From the NCBI RefSeq assembly GCF_030545015.1, contig NZ_CP120653.1, forward strand, positions 620,001 to 684,000: DNA of 64,000 nucleotides. Direction: 5' to 3'. Position numbers and translations under genes: made by a program. The notes under the pieces are model-generated. The model ran no database searches and had not been told where the DNA came from. It saw nothing but the letters and a program-made list of their open reading frames with translations. Source of the DNA: Myroides sp. JBRI-B21084 (lineage in GTDB: Bacteria; Bacteroidota; Bacteroidia; Flavobacteriales; Flavobacteriaceae). Below are positions 8,582 through 19,065 of this stretch, piece by piece. The number at the start of each line of letters is the position of its first letter. Position 1 is the first letter of the stretch.

Positions 8582-9154
8582 ATGAAAAAGATATTACTTT
8601 TAATGGTTGCAACAATGTTTTCGGTTGCAACATTTGCCCAAACAAAGTATAGTGTTGATACTTACCATTCGTTTTTAAACTTTTCTGTAGGTCATATGGG
8701 TATTTCTTTTGTTGATGGTAGAATGGATAAATACCAAGGTACTTTAGAGTTGACAAATGAAGATATTACTACAGCTAAGTTTAATTTTACAATTGATGCA
8801 AATTCTGTAAATACTGGTATCGACGCACGTGATAAACATTTACGTTCAGCTGATTTTTTTGAAACTGAAAAATACAACGATATTAAATTTGTATCAACAG
8901 CAGTTAAAAAAGAGGGTAAAAATTATAAATTACATGGAAATTTAACCATTAAAAATGTAACAAAGCCTGTTGTTTTTGATTTAGTTTATGGCGGATTGTT
9001 AAAAGACGACGGTAGAGGTAATCAAAAAGTAGGTTTTCAGGCAAAAACAACTATTGATAGAACTGCTTTTAATATTAACTACGATCCAACAGGTATGGGT
9101 GTAGCAAAGGATGTTACTTTCAATGTTAATTTAGAATTCACGAAAGCTAAATAA
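8582..9154 (+). CDS. YceI family periplasmic protein
   Basis: 190 residues: signal peptide ending ATFAQ (cleavage near residue 20), then a lipocalin-like YceI barrel. Family features seen: YSVDTYHSFLNFSVGHMGIS, GRMDKYQGTLEL, DARDKHLRSADFFE, FVSTAVKKEGKNYKLHGNLTI-type strands, and a C-terminal DRTAFNINYDP. YceI proteins bind long isoprenoid or amide lipids in their cavity; the ligand here is unknown. Length is normal. Confidence 0.92.
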   Translation: MKKILLLMVATMFSVATFAQTKYSVDTYHSFLNFSVGHMGISFVDGRMDKYQGTLELTNEDITTAKFNFTIDANSVNTGIDARDKHLRSADFFETEKYNDIKFVSTAVKKEGKNYKLHGNLTIKNVTKPVVFDLVYGGLLKDDGRGNQKVGFQAKTTIDRTAFNINYDPTGMGVAKDVTFNVNLEFTKAK

Positions 9155-9194
9155 TTTTTTCATAATAAGTTAAGTAAACAACAAACAACAACCA

Positions 9195-9226
9195 AAAAAG
9201 CGTATCAATTTCTTGATACGCTTTTT
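9195..9226. terminator. bidirectional terminator between yceI and der
   Basis: Near-perfect inverted repeat AAAAAGCGTATCAA / TTGATACGCTTTTT with loop TTTC; A and T tracts on both sides serve both convergent genes. Confidence 0.8.
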
Positions 9227-9245
9227 ATTTTTGATTACTTTATTT

Positions 9246-10556
9246 TTATTTCTGACGGAAATAAATTTCAATAGGTACTCCTTCAAAATTATAAATTTCA
9301 CGTAATTTATTTTCTACGTAGCGTTTGTACGGATCTTTAATGTATTGCGGTAAGTTTGCAAAAAATACAAATTGCGGTACAGGTGTAGGCAACTGCATAC
9401 AATACTTAATTTTAATGTATTTACCTTTAATTGCTGGCGGTGGATTGTGTTCAATTATAGGTAACATGGTTTCGTTAAGTTTAGATGTAGCAATGCGTTG
9501 TTTACGGTTTTCATAAACTTGTACAGCAGCTTCTAAAGCTTTTAGTAAACGTTGTTTTGTTAATGCCGATACAAATAAGATTGGCACATCGGTAAACGGT
9601 GCAATTTCTTCACGAATTCGTTTTTCGTAATCCTTAGCTGTCATGGTGTCTTTTTCAACCAAATCCCATTTGTTTACTAAAATCACTACTCCTTTACGGT
9701 TTTTTTCTGCCAACCAAAAAATGTTTTGATCCTGACCTTCAAAACCGCGTGTTGCATCAATAACTAAAATACAAACATCGGCATGTTCAATAGCACGTAC
9801 CGAACGCATTACCGAGTAAAATTCTAAATCTTCTTTAACTTTTGCTTTTCTGCGGATACCAGCAGTATCAACTAAGTTAAATTCAAAACCAAAACGGTTG
9901 TATTTAGTATCTATAGCATCACGTGTGGTACCTGCTATATCAGTTACCACAAATCGATCCTCACCAATTAAAGCGTTAATAAAACTTGATTTGCCAGCGT
10001 TTGGTCTACCAACAACAGCAAATCTAGGTAGTTCATCAGTAACCTCTTCAACTTCTGGTAATTCAGGTAAAATTTCAACAATTTTATCTAATACTTCGCC
10101 CGTTCCTGATCCACTCATTCCAGACATGGTAATGTATTCACCTAAACCTAAGTTATAAAACTCAAAAGCGTCTTGTTCGCGTTTTGCGTTATCAACTTTA
10201 TTAACTACTAATAAAACAGGTTTAGTAATTTTTCGAAGTAATTTAGAAACTTCTTCATCCATTGGGGTAATGCCTTCTTCAACATCAACCAAAAACACAA
10301 TAGCATCGGCTTCGTCTATAGCTAACTCAACTTGCTTGCGGATTTCGCCTTCAAAAATATCGTCAGACCCTTTAATATATCCACCTGTATCAATAACAGA
10401 GAATTCTTTTCCATTCCATTCCGATTTTCCATAATTCCGATCTCTGGTAACACCACTAACCGAATCTACTATGGCTTCGCGTCTTTGAATAAGACGGTTA
10501 AAAAAGGTTGACTTTCCTACGTTGGGTCTACCTACAATTGCTACAATATTACTCAT
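9246..10556 (-). CDS. der: ribosome assembly GTPase Der (EngA)
   Basis: Essential double GTPase acting in 50S subunit maturation. 436 residues with two G domains: first P-loop GRPNVGKS near residue 9, with DTGG and NKVD; second GRPNAGKSS near residue 180, with DTAG and NKWD; then a KH-like C-terminal domain ending EIYFRQK. I chose the start [11 protein letters not shown] at 10556; an in-frame ATG 81 bases upstream would add residues not found in Der proteins and overlap era. It lies 29 bases after era on the same strand, probably one operon. Confidence 0.96.
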   Translation of the reverse strand: MSNIVAIVGRPNVGKSTFFNRLIQRREAIVDSVSGVTRDRNYGKSEWNGKEFSVIDTGGYIKGSDDIFEGEIRKQVELAIDEADAIVFLVDVEEGITPMDEEVSKLLRKITKPVLLVVNKVDNAKREQDAFEFYNLGLGEYITMSGMSGSGTGEVLDKIVEILPELPEVEEVTDELPRFAVVGRPNAGKSSFINALIGEDRFVVTDIAGTTRDAIDTKYNRFGFEFNLVDTAGIRRKAKVKEDLEFYSVMRSVRAIEHADVCILVIDATRGFEGQDQNIFWLAEKNRKGVVILVNKWDLVEKDTMTAKDYEKRIREEIAPFTDVPILFVSALTKQRLLKALEAAVQVYENRKQRIATSKLNETMLPIIEHNPPPAIKGKYIKIKYCMQLPTPVPQFVFFANLPQYIKDPYKRYVENKLREIYNFEGVPIEIYFRQK

Positions 10557-10585
10557 ATAACATGCACTTTTAAAAAGTGTGATTT

Positions 10586-11470
10586 TTATTTTTGTTGATA
10601 TCCAAATCGGCGTAATTGGTATTGATTGTTTCGCCAATCTTTATTTACTTTAACAAATAGTTCAATGTGTACTTGTTTGTCAAAAAACTTTTCCATTTCG
10701 GCACGTGCTTCCATGCCTACTTTTTTTAACGCAGCTCCCTTATGCCCAATGATAATGCCTTTTTGACTATCGCGTTCAACCATTATTACTGCTTTAATGT
10801 GTATGATTTTTTCTTCTTCTTTAAACTCTTCAGTTTCAATTTCAACAGCGTAAGGAATTTCTTTTTGATAGTTTAAAAGAATTTTTTCGCGAATAATTTC
10901 ATTTACAAAAAAACGTTCTGGTTTATCGGTTAACGCGTCTTTAGGGTAATAAGGTGGTGATTGGGGTAATAATTCTAAAATACGGTTAAAAACAGTATCT
11001 ACATTAAAATTATTAAGTGCTGATATTGGATAAATTTCTGCATTAGGCACTTGTTCTTTCCATAAAGAAACTTGTTCTTCTAAATGTTCTTGGTTTGATT
11101 TGTCTATTTTGTTTAATAGTAACAAAACTGGAACTTTAGCATTGGTGATTTTTTTAAAAAAAGCTTCGTCTTTTAATTCACGTTCACCCACTTCAACCAT
11201 ATATAAAAGAATGTCTGCATCTTCAAATGCCGATTTTACAAAATCCATCATAGATGTTTGTAATTCATAAGCAGGTTTTATGATACCTGGTGTATCTGAA
11301 AAAACCATTTGAAAATCATCGCCGTTCACAATTCCAAAAATGCGATGACGTGTTGTTTGTGCTTTTGAAGTGATGATTGATAGACGTTCACCAATAAAAG
11401 CATTCATTAAGGTTGATTTACCTACATTTGGATTTCCAATAATATTTATAAAACCAGCTTTGTGCACCAT
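10586..11470 (-). CDS. era: GTPase Era
   Basis: Binds the 3' end of 16S rRNA and the membrane and takes part in 30S maturation. 294 residues: N-terminal G domain with [10 protein letters not shown] (about 12-21), the Era-typical [12 protein letters not shown] switch region, DTPG and NKID; then a KH domain with [14 protein letters not shown] near residue 245. Normal length. It is upstream of der on the same strand, so two ribosome-assembly GTPases are co-transcribed. Confidence 0.96.
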   Translation of the reverse strand: MVHKAGFINIIGNPNVGKSTLMNAFIGERLSIITSKAQTTRHRIFGIVNGDDFQMVFSDTPGIIKPAYELQTSMMDFVKSAFEDADILLYMVEVGERELKDEAFFKKITNAKVPVLLLLNKIDKSNQEHLEEQVSLWKEQVPNAEIYPISALNNFNVDTVFNRILELLPQSPPYYPKDALTDKPERFFVNEIIREKILLNYQKEIPYAVEIETEEFKEEEKIIHIKAVIMVERDSQKGIIIGHKGAALKKVGMEARAEMEKFFDKQVHIELFVKVNKDWRNNQYQLRRFGYQQK

Positions 11471-11542
11471 AATTTATTTAATAATTTGCAAAGTTAGTCA
11501 ATATTCGTGAAACAGACTAATTTTATAATTTTTGAAAAAAAG

Positions 11543-11574
11543 TTTGGGTATTCCAAAAAGTCGTCTTACATTTG
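11543..11574 (+). promoter_or_regulatory. consensus promoter for the initiator tRNA genes
   Basis: TTTG at 11543-11546 and TACATTTG at 11567-11574 with a 20-base spacer, an exact fit to the Bacteroidota pattern, 11 bases before the first tRNA. Confidence 0.75.
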
Positions 11575-11585
11575 CACCACAATAG

Positions 11586-11658
<73 letters not shown>

Positions 11659-11735
11659 CTAAGACTAAAAGTCCTTTTAAAAAAGTTTAGAATTTTATTT
11701 TTTTAATCGTAGTAAAAATTCAATGTAACGCACAG

Positions 11736-11808
<73 letters not shown>

Positions 11809-11813
11809 CTAAG

Positions 11814-11842
11814 AAACCCTTTCAGAAATGAAAGGGTTTTTT
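11814..11842 (+). terminator. terminator after the initiator tRNA pair
   Basis: Stem AAACCCTTTCA / TGAAAGGGTTT with a GAAA loop, followed by T residues. Confidence 0.8.
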
Positions 11843-11898
11843 GTTGTTTAAAGAAAAAAAACAGTTAAATAAATTATTTAACTGTTTTTGTATAAAGT

Positions 11899-12702
11899 TT
11901 ACCAACTGCCACCGGCACCTCCACCAGAGAATCCGCCGCCGCCAAAGCCGCCACCGAATCCTCCACCAAAGCCACCACCCGACGAACCGCCGCCAAAGCC
12001 GCCACCAAAAAAGCCACCATTACCACCACGCCCCATTCGGCTTAGAATAATAATGTCTGATAAATCGGGACCGTTGCTGCCACGGTTGTTTCCTTTACCG
12101 CCTGATTTACTAGCAATAATAAATACAATTATAATTGTAATTAATGCCAAAAAAATAAAAAAGCCACCACCGCTTTCATCGGATACTTGTCTGTTTTCTT
12201 GATAAGTACCCGAAAAAAGTTCCATTAATTTAGTAGTTCCAATATCTAGTCCAGCGTAGTAATCACCTTTTTTAAATTCTGGTATAATGTAGTTTCTAGT
12301 AATTTCACCATTTATACCGGCAGTTAAAAGGTGTTCTAAACCGTAACCTGGAGCTATCCAAATTTTTCGTTCTTTTTCGGCTAATAAAATAAATACACCG
12401 TTGTCTTTATCGGCTTGGCCAATTCTCCATTTATGTGCCCATTTAGGAGCAAGTGTACCTTCGTATTCACCATTTAAACTAGGGATAATTGCTATTACAA
12501 TTTGTGTAGATGTGGTATCGGCATATTTTATTAGTTTCTGTTCTAATAATTGTTTTTCGTTAGCGGGTAGTAAATTAGCGTAATCATATACACTTGTTTG
12601 TTTTGTAGTGCTTGAAGGTTTTTCGGGAATGTTGAATTGTGCCCAAACCCAAAAAGGCATGCATAAAACAAAAAGTGTGAATATTTTTTTAAAAGTACTC
12701 AT
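11899..12702 (-). CDS. exported TPM-domain protein with Gly-rich C-terminus (YgcG family)
   Basis: 267 residues: signal peptide ending VWAQ, then a TPM domain (about 35-165; VYDYANLLPANEKQLLEQKL, DNGVFILLAEKERKIWIAPG), one membrane helix (about 180-197) and a tail of GGG/FGG repeats ending GGAGGSW. TPM domains are often called phosphatases but their role in LemA clusters is unsettled. It begins inside the stop of the upstream TPM gene (TAATG), so translation is coupled. The Gly-rich tail creates long proline-rich ORFs on the opposite strand, which are not genes. Confidence 0.88.
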   Translation of the reverse strand: MSTFKKIFTLFVLCMPFWVWAQFNIPEKPSSTTKQTSVYDYANLLPANEKQLLEQKLIKYADTTSTQIVIAIIPSLNGEYEGTLAPKWAHKWRIGQADKDNGVFILLAEKERKIWIAPGYGLEHLLTAGINGEITRNYIIPEFKKGDYYAGLDIGTTKLMELFSGTYQENRQVSDESGGGFFIFLALITIIIVFIIASKSGGKGNNRGSNGPDLSDIIILSRMGRGGNGGFFGGGFGGGSSGGGFGGGFGGGFGGGGFSGGGAGGSW

Positions 12703-13142
12703 TAACCTCGTGAAATTTCGTTAGGTAATTCGTTAATATCGTTTGCGCCTTGGTACGGAAAAAAGTATTTTAATTGTTTGCCTGTATGTAAAATTCCGGC
12801 AATTAAACCTTGTTTGTATTGGTTTGTTTTAAAATGATCTAAAACTTTTTTCTTTGTAGCTTCCCAAAAATCATAAGGTACAACTGCGTCTATACCATTG
12901 TCGCCAATTATTGCAAAATGTCTGTCTTTAACACCAACATAAAACAAAACGCCGTTTCGGGCGCTTGTTTTGTGCATATTTAACATTTTAAAAACTTGTT
13001 GTGCGCGTTCTAATACAGGTAAATTTGAATGGTCTTCAATGTGTACGCGAATCTCGCCCGATGTTTCTTTTTCGGCTAAAACAATAGCAGCAACAATTTC
13101 TTGTTCTTCAGTGGTACTTAAAAAATCTTCGGTTATTGACAT
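12702..13142 (-). CDS. TPM-domain protein, soluble form
   Basis: 146 residues from MSITEDFLSTTEEQ. It has no signal peptide; a TPM-type domain fills most of the protein (AIVLAEKETSGEIRVHIED, GVLFYVGVKDRHFAIIGDNGID). A start 15 bases upstream is possible but would overlap lemA; 13142 leaves one base after the lemA stop. It lies between lemA and the Gly-rich TPM gene, and this four-gene order recurs in Bacteroidota. The topology suggests a cytosolic partner to the membrane-bound TPM protein (inference). Confidence 0.85.
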   Translation of the reverse strand: MSITEDFLSTTEEQEIVAAIVLAEKETSGEIRVHIEDHSNLPVLERAQQVFKMLNMHKTSARNGVLFYVGVKDRHFAIIGDNGIDAVVPYDFWEATKKKVLDHFKTNQYKQGLIAGILHTGKQLKYFFPYQGANDINELPNEISRG

Positions 13143-13143
13143 T

Positions 13144-13731
13144 TTATTTGAAATCAAAATTTACTTCAGGAGCATTTTCTGCACCTTCTTTAGATTTAAA
13201 ATATGGTTTTTCGCCAAAACCAAATAATTTAGCAGTAATAACTGTAGGAAATGTTCTTACTTTATTGTTGTAAGGTGTAACTACTTCGTTAAAACGTGTA
13301 CGTGCTGTTAAAATTTGGTTTTCGGTTGAAGCTAACTCATCTTGTAATTTCAAGAAGTTTTGGTTTGCTTTTAATTCAGGATAACGTTCAACAGTAACCA
13401 ATAATCTACTTAACGCACTAGAAACACCTGTTTGTGCTTGTTGAAATTCAGCTAATTTTTCAGGTGTAATATTAGCGGGATCAATTGTTGTTTGCGTTGC
13501 TTTAGCACGTGCTGCCATAACAGCTTCTAACGTAGATTTTTCAAATTCGGCAGCGCCTTGAACTGTTTTTACCAAGTTAGGTATTAATTCTGATCTTCTT
13601 TGATAAGCTGTTTCCACATCGCCCCATGTTCTTTTAACATCTTCTTCACTACGTACTAAACCGTTATAAGGCGAAACAAATAAGATTAATAATCCAATAA
13701 TTACTGCGCCAATAATAAGCCATTTTTTCAT
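13144..13731 (-). CDS. LemA family protein
   Basis: 195 residues. A single N-terminal membrane helix (about 4-20) is followed by YNGLVRSEEDVKRTWGDVETAYQRRSELIPNLV-type sequence, the LemA signature, and a long helical bundle. The role is unknown, perhaps envelope-stress related. It is followed by the TPM genes with a one-base gap and preceded by a MerR-type regulator 11 bases upstream. Length is normal. Confidence 0.92.
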   Translation of the reverse strand: MKKWLIIGAVIIGLLILFVSPYNGLVRSEEDVKRTWGDVETAYQRRSELIPNLVKTVQGAAEFEKSTLEAVMAARAKATQTTIDPANITPEKLAEFQQAQTGVSSALSRLLVTVERYPELKANQNFLKLQDELASTENQILTARTRFNEVVTPYNNKVRTFPTVITAKLFGFGEKPYFKSKEGAENAPEVNFDFK

Positions 13732-13742
13732 AAATTTCTAAA

Positions 13743-14072
13743 TTAAAGTTCGTTTTTAATATTTATTAATTGTTTTTTTATAAGCTGTAATTTTTCAATA
13801 ATTTCAACTGTGTTTAGTGAAGGTTTTTTGCTGTTTTTTAAAAAATCTTTGGCACCTTCTAGTGTAAACCCTTTTTCTTTAACCAAATGATAAATAGTTT
13901 TTAGGTTTTTTAAATCTTCGGGTGTAAACATTCGGTTGCCTTTAGCGTTTTTTTTAGGCTTTAAAACATCAAATTCTTTTTCCCAAAAACGTATCAACGA
14001 GGCGTTTACGCCAAATGCTTTTGCAATTTCGCCTATGCTGTAATATCTTTTTTCAGGTAACTCAATCTGCAT
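13743..14072 (-). CDS. MerR family transcriptional regulator
   Basis: 109 residues from MQIELPEKRYYSIGEIA. The N-terminal winged helix-turn-helix has the MerR features YSIGEIAKAFGV, LIRFWEKEFDVLKP and GNRMFTPEDLKNLKTIYHLV; the C-terminal helix is short, with no effector domain and no cysteine cluster. The start at 14072 is chosen because it matches the usual MerR beginning. Being first in the lemA-TPM-TPM cluster, it may regulate that cluster (inference). It is divergent from alaS. Confidence 0.85.
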   Translation of the reverse strand: MQIELPEKRYYSIGEIAKAFGVNASLIRFWEKEFDVLKPKKNAKGNRMFTPEDLKNLKTIYHLVKEKGFTLEGAKDFLKNSKKPSLNTVEIIEKLQLIKKQLINIKNEL

Positions 14073-14173
14073 TATCTTCAAATTTTGCTTTATGCTAATA
14101 TACAATTTTTTAAAATTAAACTACAAGTGCTTTAATAATATCTTACAAATGCAAAATATCTAACAAAAATCAT

Positions 14174-14181
14174 TAATTTTG
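14174..14181 (+). promoter_or_regulatory. probable promoter -7 element TAATTTTG for alaS
   Basis: TAnnTTTG match 59 bases before the alaS ATG, in the divergent region with the MerR gene; no good -33 element. Confidence 0.4.
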
Positions 14182-14240
14182 CCCCTTAAATCACTTTTTT
14201 AAAGTGTTAGTTTTGAACGATTCATAATTATATATATCGA

Positions 14241-16853
14241 ATGAAATCACAAGATATTAGAAAGAAATTTCTTGATTTTTTTGAAAGTAAAGGGCATTTA
14301 ATTGTTCCTTCGGCACCAATTGTTTTAAAAGACGATCCAACCCTAATGTTTAACAATTCGGGTATGGCCCAGTTTAAAGAGTATTTTTTAGGCAATGGTA
14401 CTCCAAAAAGCCAACGTATTGCCGATACTCAAAAATGTTTGCGTGTATCGGGTAAACACAACGATTTAGAAGATGTAGGTTTTGATACCTATCACCACAC
14501 CATGTTTGAAATGTTGGGTAACTGGTCGTTTGGCGATTATTTTAAGAAAGAAGCACTAGCTTGGGCTTGGGAATTTTTAACAGAGGTTTTAAAAATTGAT
14601 AAAGACCGTTTGTACGTGTCCGTTTTTGAAGGAAACGATGCAGAAAATGTGCCTTTTGACCAAGAAGCATTTGATATTTGGAAACAATTTGTAAGCGAAG
14701 ACCGAATTATTTTAGGTAATAAAAAAGATAATTTTTGGGAAATGGGAGATCAAGGTCCTTGTGGTCCTTGTTCTGAAATTCATGTTGATTTACGTACAAA
14801 TGAGGAACGTGAAAAAGTTTCGGGTAGAGAGTTAGTAAACGCAGATCACCCACAAGTTGTTGAAATTTGGAACAACGTATTTATGGAATTTAACCGTAAA
14901 GCCGATGGTTCTTTAGAAAAATTACCTGCACAACATGTTGATACTGGAATGGGGTTTGAGCGCCTTTGTATGGCTATGCAAGGAGTAACATCAAACTACG
15001 ATACCGATGTGTTTACACCATTAATTCGCGAGGTTGAAACCATTGCAAACGTAAAATACGGTGCCAATGAAAAAACCGATATTGCCATTCGTGTAATTGT
15101 AGATCACGTACGTGCGGTTGCCTTTGCTATTGCCGATGGTCAACTGCCATCGAACACTGGTGCTGGTTATGTGATTCGTAGAATTTTACGAAGAGCAATT
15201 CGTTACGGATTTACCTTTTTAGATAGAAAAGAACCGTTTATTTACAAATTGGTTGAAGTTTTAAGTAACCAAATGGGCGAGTTTTTCCCAGAAATTAAAT
15301 CGCAACAAAATTTAGTAACACAAGTTATTAAAGAAGAAGAAGCGTCGTTTTTGCGTACTTTAGAACAAGGTTTGGTTTTGTTAGATACCATAATTGCATC
15401 AACCACAAATAAAGAAGTTTCTGGAAAAAAAGCATTTGAATTATACGATACTTTTGGGTTTCCTATTGATTTAACAGCTTTAATTTTACGCGAAAAAGGA
15501 TATACTTTAAACGAGGCTGATTTTGAAGCTGAATTGCAAAAACAAAAAGAACGTTCTAGAGCAGCATCCAAAGTTACTACTGGCGATTGGGAGGTTTTAT
15601 ATGACGATGCAGTTGAGGAATTTGTTGGTTATGATGTTACAACTGCTAAAGTAAAAATTACTCGTTACCGTAAAGTTGAAAATCAAAAGCTAGGCGAAAT
15701 GTATCAATTGGTTTTTAATTTAACTCCTTTCTATCCTGAAGGTGGTGGTGAAATTGGCGATCAAGGTTTTATTGAAGCTTCAAACGGTGAGGTTGTTTAT
15801 ATTGAAGATACTAAGAAAGAAAACAACGTAATTATTCACTTTACTAAAACATTGCCAAGAAAGCTAGATGATACTTTTACTGCAGTTGTAAGTCAAGATT
15901 TTAGAAAAAATGTATCAAGTAACCACTCTGCAACACACTTGTTACACCAAGCTTTGCGCGCAGTTTTAGGTACACATGTTGAACAAAAAGGATCGTTAGT
16001 TAGCAATACTTATTTACGTTTTGATTTTTCGCATTTTGCAAAAGTTACCGAAGATGAACTACAGCAAGTTGAAGATTTTGTAAACGCGCGCATACAGGAT
16101 GCATTGCCATTAGTTGAACGCAGAAACATTCCTTTTCAACAAGCGTTAGACGAAGGTGCAATGGCTTTATTTGGCGAAAAATATGGCGATACCGTTCGTG
16201 CCATTAAATTTGGTAAAAGTATGGAGCTTTGTGGTGGTATTCACGTGCAAAATACCAAAGATATTTGGCATTTTATGATTACATCAGAAAGTGCTGTAGC
16301 TGCCGGAGTTCGTAGGATTGAAGCTATTACAGGTGAGTTTGCAAAACAGTTTTTAATGGATCAGAACCAGTTGTTACACAACGTAAAAGGACTGTTGAAA
16401 AATCCGCAAGATGTTTTAAAATCGGTTACATCGTTACAAGACGAAAATACCAAGCTTAAAAAGCAAGTAGAGCAATTGTTAAAAGATAAAGCTAAAAACT
16501 TAAAAGGCGAATTGCTTGCCGAATTTACCGAAATTAATGGCGTACAGTTTTTGGCGAAGCAAGTAGATTTAGATGCTAATGGTGCTAAAGATTTAGTACA
16601 CGAATTAGGTCAAAATAAAACCAATTTATTTGTAGTTTTAGCAACAGTAAACGATGATAAACCAATGTTAACTTGTTATATTTCTAAAGAATTAGTAGCA
16701 GAAAAAGGTTTAAACGCAGGACAAATAGTTCGCGAATTAGGTAAACACATTCAAGGCGGCGGCGGCGGACAAGCGTTTTTTGCTACAGCAGGTGGTAAAA
16801 ATACTGCAGGTGTAAATGATGCCATTGCAAACGCTGTAAATTTTATTAAATAA
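14241..16853 (+). CDS. alaS: alanine--tRNA ligase
   Basis: Charges tRNA-Ala. The 870 residues match the full-length bacterial enzyme. Domains in order: class II catalytic core beginning [14 protein letters not shown], with NSGMAQFK and [13 protein letters not shown]; editing domain with zinc-type motif [14 protein letters not shown] (about 570) and CGGIHV; C-terminal domain with a Gly-rich [19 protein letters not shown]. It lies alone between a divergent MerR gene and a strong terminator. Confidence 0.97.
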   Translation: MKSQDIRKKFLDFFESKGHLIVPSAPIVLKDDPTLMFNNSGMAQFKEYFLGNGTPKSQRIADTQKCLRVSGKHNDLEDVGFDTYHHTMFEMLGNWSFGDYFKKEALAWAWEFLTEVLKIDKDRLYVSVFEGNDAENVPFDQEAFDIWKQFVSEDRIILGNKKDNFWEMGDQGPCGPCSEIHVDLRTNEEREKVSGRELVNADHPQVVEIWNNVFMEFNRKADGSLEKLPAQHVDTGMGFERLCMAMQGVTSNYDTDVFTPLIREVETIANVKYGANEKTDIAIRVIVDHVRAVAFAIADGQLPSNTGAGYVIRRILRRAIRYGFTFLDRKEPFIYKLVEVLSNQMGEFFPEIKSQQNLVTQVIKEEEASFLRTLEQGLVLLDTIIASTTNKEVSGKKAFELYDTFGFPIDLTALILREKGYTLNEADFEAELQKQKERSRAASKVTTGDWEVLYDDAVEEFVGYDVTTAKVKITRYRKVENQKLGEMYQLVFNLTPFYPEGGGEIGDQGFIEASNGEVVYIEDTKKENNVIIHFTKTLPRKLDDTFTAVVSQDFRKNVSSNHSATHLLHQALRAVLGTHVEQKGSLVSNTYLRFDFSHFAKVTEDELQQVEDFVNARIQDALPLVERRNIPFQQALDEGAMALFGEKYGDTVRAIKFGKSMELCGGIHVQNTKDIWHFMITSESAVAAGVRRIEAITGEFAKQFLMDQNQLLHNVKGLLKNPQDVLKSVTSLQDENTKLKKQVEQLLKDKAKNLKGELLAEFTEINGVQFLAKQVDLDANGAKDLVHELGQNKTNLFVVLATVNDDKPMLTCYISKELVAEKGLNAGQIVRELGKHIQGGGGGQAFFATAGGKNTAGVNDAIANAVNFIK

Positions 16854-16874
16854 TAGTTTTATATTTAAATACTT

Positions 16875-16906
16875 AAAAGAGGAAAGTTTTGCTTTCCTCT
16901 TTTGCA
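16875..16906 (+). terminator. terminator of alaS
   Basis: Stem AAAAGAGGAAAG / CTTTCCTCTTTT with loop TTTTG. Confidence 0.75.
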
Positions 16907-16947
16907 TTTTACAACAAATTCGTAACTTTAAAATAAAAATTGTAGTT

Positions 16948-17307
16948 ATGAGATACGTTGTAATAGTTGCTTATCGTGTTTTTCCAGACAAGCGCGAAGA
17001 TTTTTTTAATTTAGTAAGAAACGAAGCCGATGCTTTGGTGCAAAACGAATTGGGTACTTTGCATGTAACCAATATGATGGATCAAGTGGATCCAAATAAA
17101 TTTTTAAACTTGAAAATATTTGAATCGAAAGCTGCTTATGCCGAACATTTACAAGGCGCAATTTTAAAAGCGTTTTTGCAAGCTGCAGATGCTTTTATAA
17201 TGGAAGGTCCAACGGTTATTTTTGAAGGTGTACACATGTATTCGTGCGATGATTATACCTTAGAACAAAAAAGTGGCGAAGATATGACCGCCTATTTTAA
17301 AAGATAG
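16948..17307 (+). CDS. antibiotic biosynthesis monooxygenase-like (ABM fold) protein
   Basis: 119 residues with a ferredoxin-like alpha/beta pattern: YVVIVAYRVFPDKREDFFNLVRNE, GTLHVTNMMDQVDPNKFLNLKIFES, and AYAEHLQGAILKAF. This is the pattern of ABM/dimeric alpha-beta barrel proteins. The tail (YSCDDYTLEQKSGEDMTAYFKR) is an extension. Substrate is unknown. It is followed 22 bases later by the GSCFA gene and may be co-transcribed. Confidence 0.65.
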   Translation: MRYVVIVAYRVFPDKREDFFNLVRNEADALVQNELGTLHVTNMMDQVDPNKFLNLKIFESKAAYAEHLQGAILKAFLQAADAFIMEGPTVIFEGVHMYSCDDYTLEQKSGEDMTAYFKR

Positions 17308-17329
17308 TTCTTAATTTTACATTAAAAAA

Positions 17330-18280
17330 ATGCAGTTACAAACTATAGTGCCTATTAACCAACTGACAAATAAAATAAATTATCATTCAAAAATTGTTAG
17401 TGTGGGTAGTTGTTTTGCGGTTAACATAGCACAAAAATTAACGCAATTTCAATTTCAAAATTCTGTAAATCCATGGGGTATTTTGTTTCATCCAGTTGCT
17501 ATAGAAAAGCTGATACATGCAGCTTTTAACGATACCGTTTTTACAACAGAAGATGTTTTTTGCGTAAACGAAATTTGGAGTTGTTTTGATACACATTCTG
17601 ATTTAAATGCTTTAGATGCAGAATCGATTGTAGAAGATATCAACAAAAAAACAGCGATTTTTAAACAAAATTTGCAACAAGCATCACATTTTGTAATTAC
17701 CTTAGGAACAGCATGGGTGTATCGTTTTAATAAAACCAATAAAATTGTGGCAAATTGCCATAAAATTCCTCAAGCTAACTTTACAAAACAGTTGCTTTCG
17801 GTTCAAGATTGTGTAAGCGCTTTGCAAAATATAACACAAAATATTAAACAAATAAATCCAAACATTCAGTTAATTTACACCGTTTCTCCGGTTAGGCATA
17901 TCAAAGATGGTTTTGTAGAAAATCAACGCAGTAAAGCGCATTTAATTACGGCATTACATGAGTATTTGTGTCAAAATAATCAAGCGTATTACTTTCCTTC
18001 TTATGAAATTATGATGGATGAATTGCGTGATTATCGCTTTTATAATACCGATTTATTGCATCCAAATCAAATGGCAATCGATTATATCTGGGAACGATTT
18101 ACCGAGAATTGTATTCACCCAGAAATGTATCAAACCATGAAAAAAGTTGATGAGGTGCAAAAGGGCTTGGCGCATAAACCATTTAATCCGTATGCCTATG
18201 CACATCAGCTTTTTTTAGATAAATTAGCATTAAAATTAGATGATTTGCTAGAACAATATCCATTTATGAATTTTAGATAA
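17330..18280 (+). CDS. GSCFA domain-containing protein
   Basis: 316 residues with the name-giving motif VSVGSCFA (GSCFA at 26-30), followed by FQNSVNPWGILFHP and a late DLLHPNQMAIDYIW segment carrying a conserved Asp/His pair, as in SGNH/GDSL hydrolases. The family is common in Bacteroidota and its substrate is unknown. No signal peptide is seen, so it is probably cytosolic. It is spaced by 1 base from the next gene (DUF4230). Confidence 0.9.
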   Translation: MQLQTIVPINQLTNKINYHSKIVSVGSCFAVNIAQKLTQFQFQNSVNPWGILFHPVAIEKLIHAAFNDTVFTTEDVFCVNEIWSCFDTHSDLNALDAESIVEDINKKTAIFKQNLQQASHFVITLGTAWVYRFNKTNKIVANCHKIPQANFTKQLLSVQDCVSALQNITQNIKQINPNIQLIYTVSPVRHIKDGFVENQRSKAHLITALHEYLCQNNQAYYFPSYEIMMDELRDYRFYNTDLLHPNQMAIDYIWERFTENCIHPEMYQTMKKVDEVQKGLAHKPFNPYAYAHQLFLDKLALKLDDLLEQYPFMNFR

Positions 18281-18281
18281 T

Positions 18282-18902
18282 ATGACAAAACGTTCCTTAC
18301 TATTTGCTTTTGTTTGTATGCTATTTGGGGGTGTACTTACTTTTTATATAATGCGAAAGGTTGATAAAGAAAACGAAGTAGTACCTGATACCGAATTAAT
18401 TCAGCAACAAATGAAAAACGTAAGTAAATTGGTAGTAAACGAAGCTAAAATAGCTCAGATTTACAACTATAAAGATCAAAAATCGTTTATGAATTTAATG
18501 AGTTTTGATAAAAAAGCTTTAGTTGTTGTTAATGCCGATGTACAAATAGTGTACGATTTATCAAAGTTAGAATACACAATAGACGCAGCAAATAAAATTG
18601 TAAAAATAACACACATACCTACCGAAGAAATAAAAATTTGGCCCGATGTTAAAATTTACGATGTAGAAGAATCGCGCTTTAATACTTTTGAAGGTGCCGA
18701 TTATAATGCAATACAAGAAAATGTAAAAAAACAATTTAAAGCCAAAATTTTAAAATCGAACATTCAAGCAAATGCAAAAAATAGATTGATTAGTGAACTA
18801 AGTAAATTTTTAGTTGTTACCAAATCGTTAGGATGGTCGTTGCGATATCAAGATAAGAACATCAACCAAACGTCAGATTTTACAAGTGCTTTGCCATTGT
18901 AA
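18282..18902 (+). CDS. DUF4230 domain-containing membrane-anchored protein
   Basis: 206 residues. An N-terminal helix (about 5-25) anchors it in the inner membrane; the rest matches DUF4230 (VSKLVVNEAKIAQIYNYKD, KKALVVVNADVQIVYDLSKLEY, KIWPDVKIYDVEES). It starts one base after the GSCFA stop, so the two are co-transcribed. Function unknown. Confidence 0.85.
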   Translation: MTKRSLLFAFVCMLFGGVLTFYIMRKVDKENEVVPDTELIQQQMKNVSKLVVNEAKIAQIYNYKDQKSFMNLMSFDKKALVVVNADVQIVYDLSKLEYTIDAANKIVKITHIPTEEIKIWPDVKIYDVEESRFNTFEGADYNAIQENVKKQFKAKILKSNIQANAKNRLISELSKFLVVTKSLGWSLRYQDKNINQTSDFTSALPL

Positions 18903-19065
18903 TACATTTAAAATTGCAATGTAATAACTTTTTTACAAGTTTATAACTAATAGTTTTGAAGAAAAATTGTGAATAAAATGAAAAATAATGTGTTAATTTT
19001 TTAACAGCAATGATTTTTTTTTATACTTTAGAGTTTTAATTAGAAAACTTAAACATCTAGTATTT

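Noticed and set aside
11888..12202. Proline-rich ORF (PPP repeats) opposite the TPM gene
   Set aside because: It is the mirror of Gly codon repeats in the TPM protein tail; no signal or promoter.
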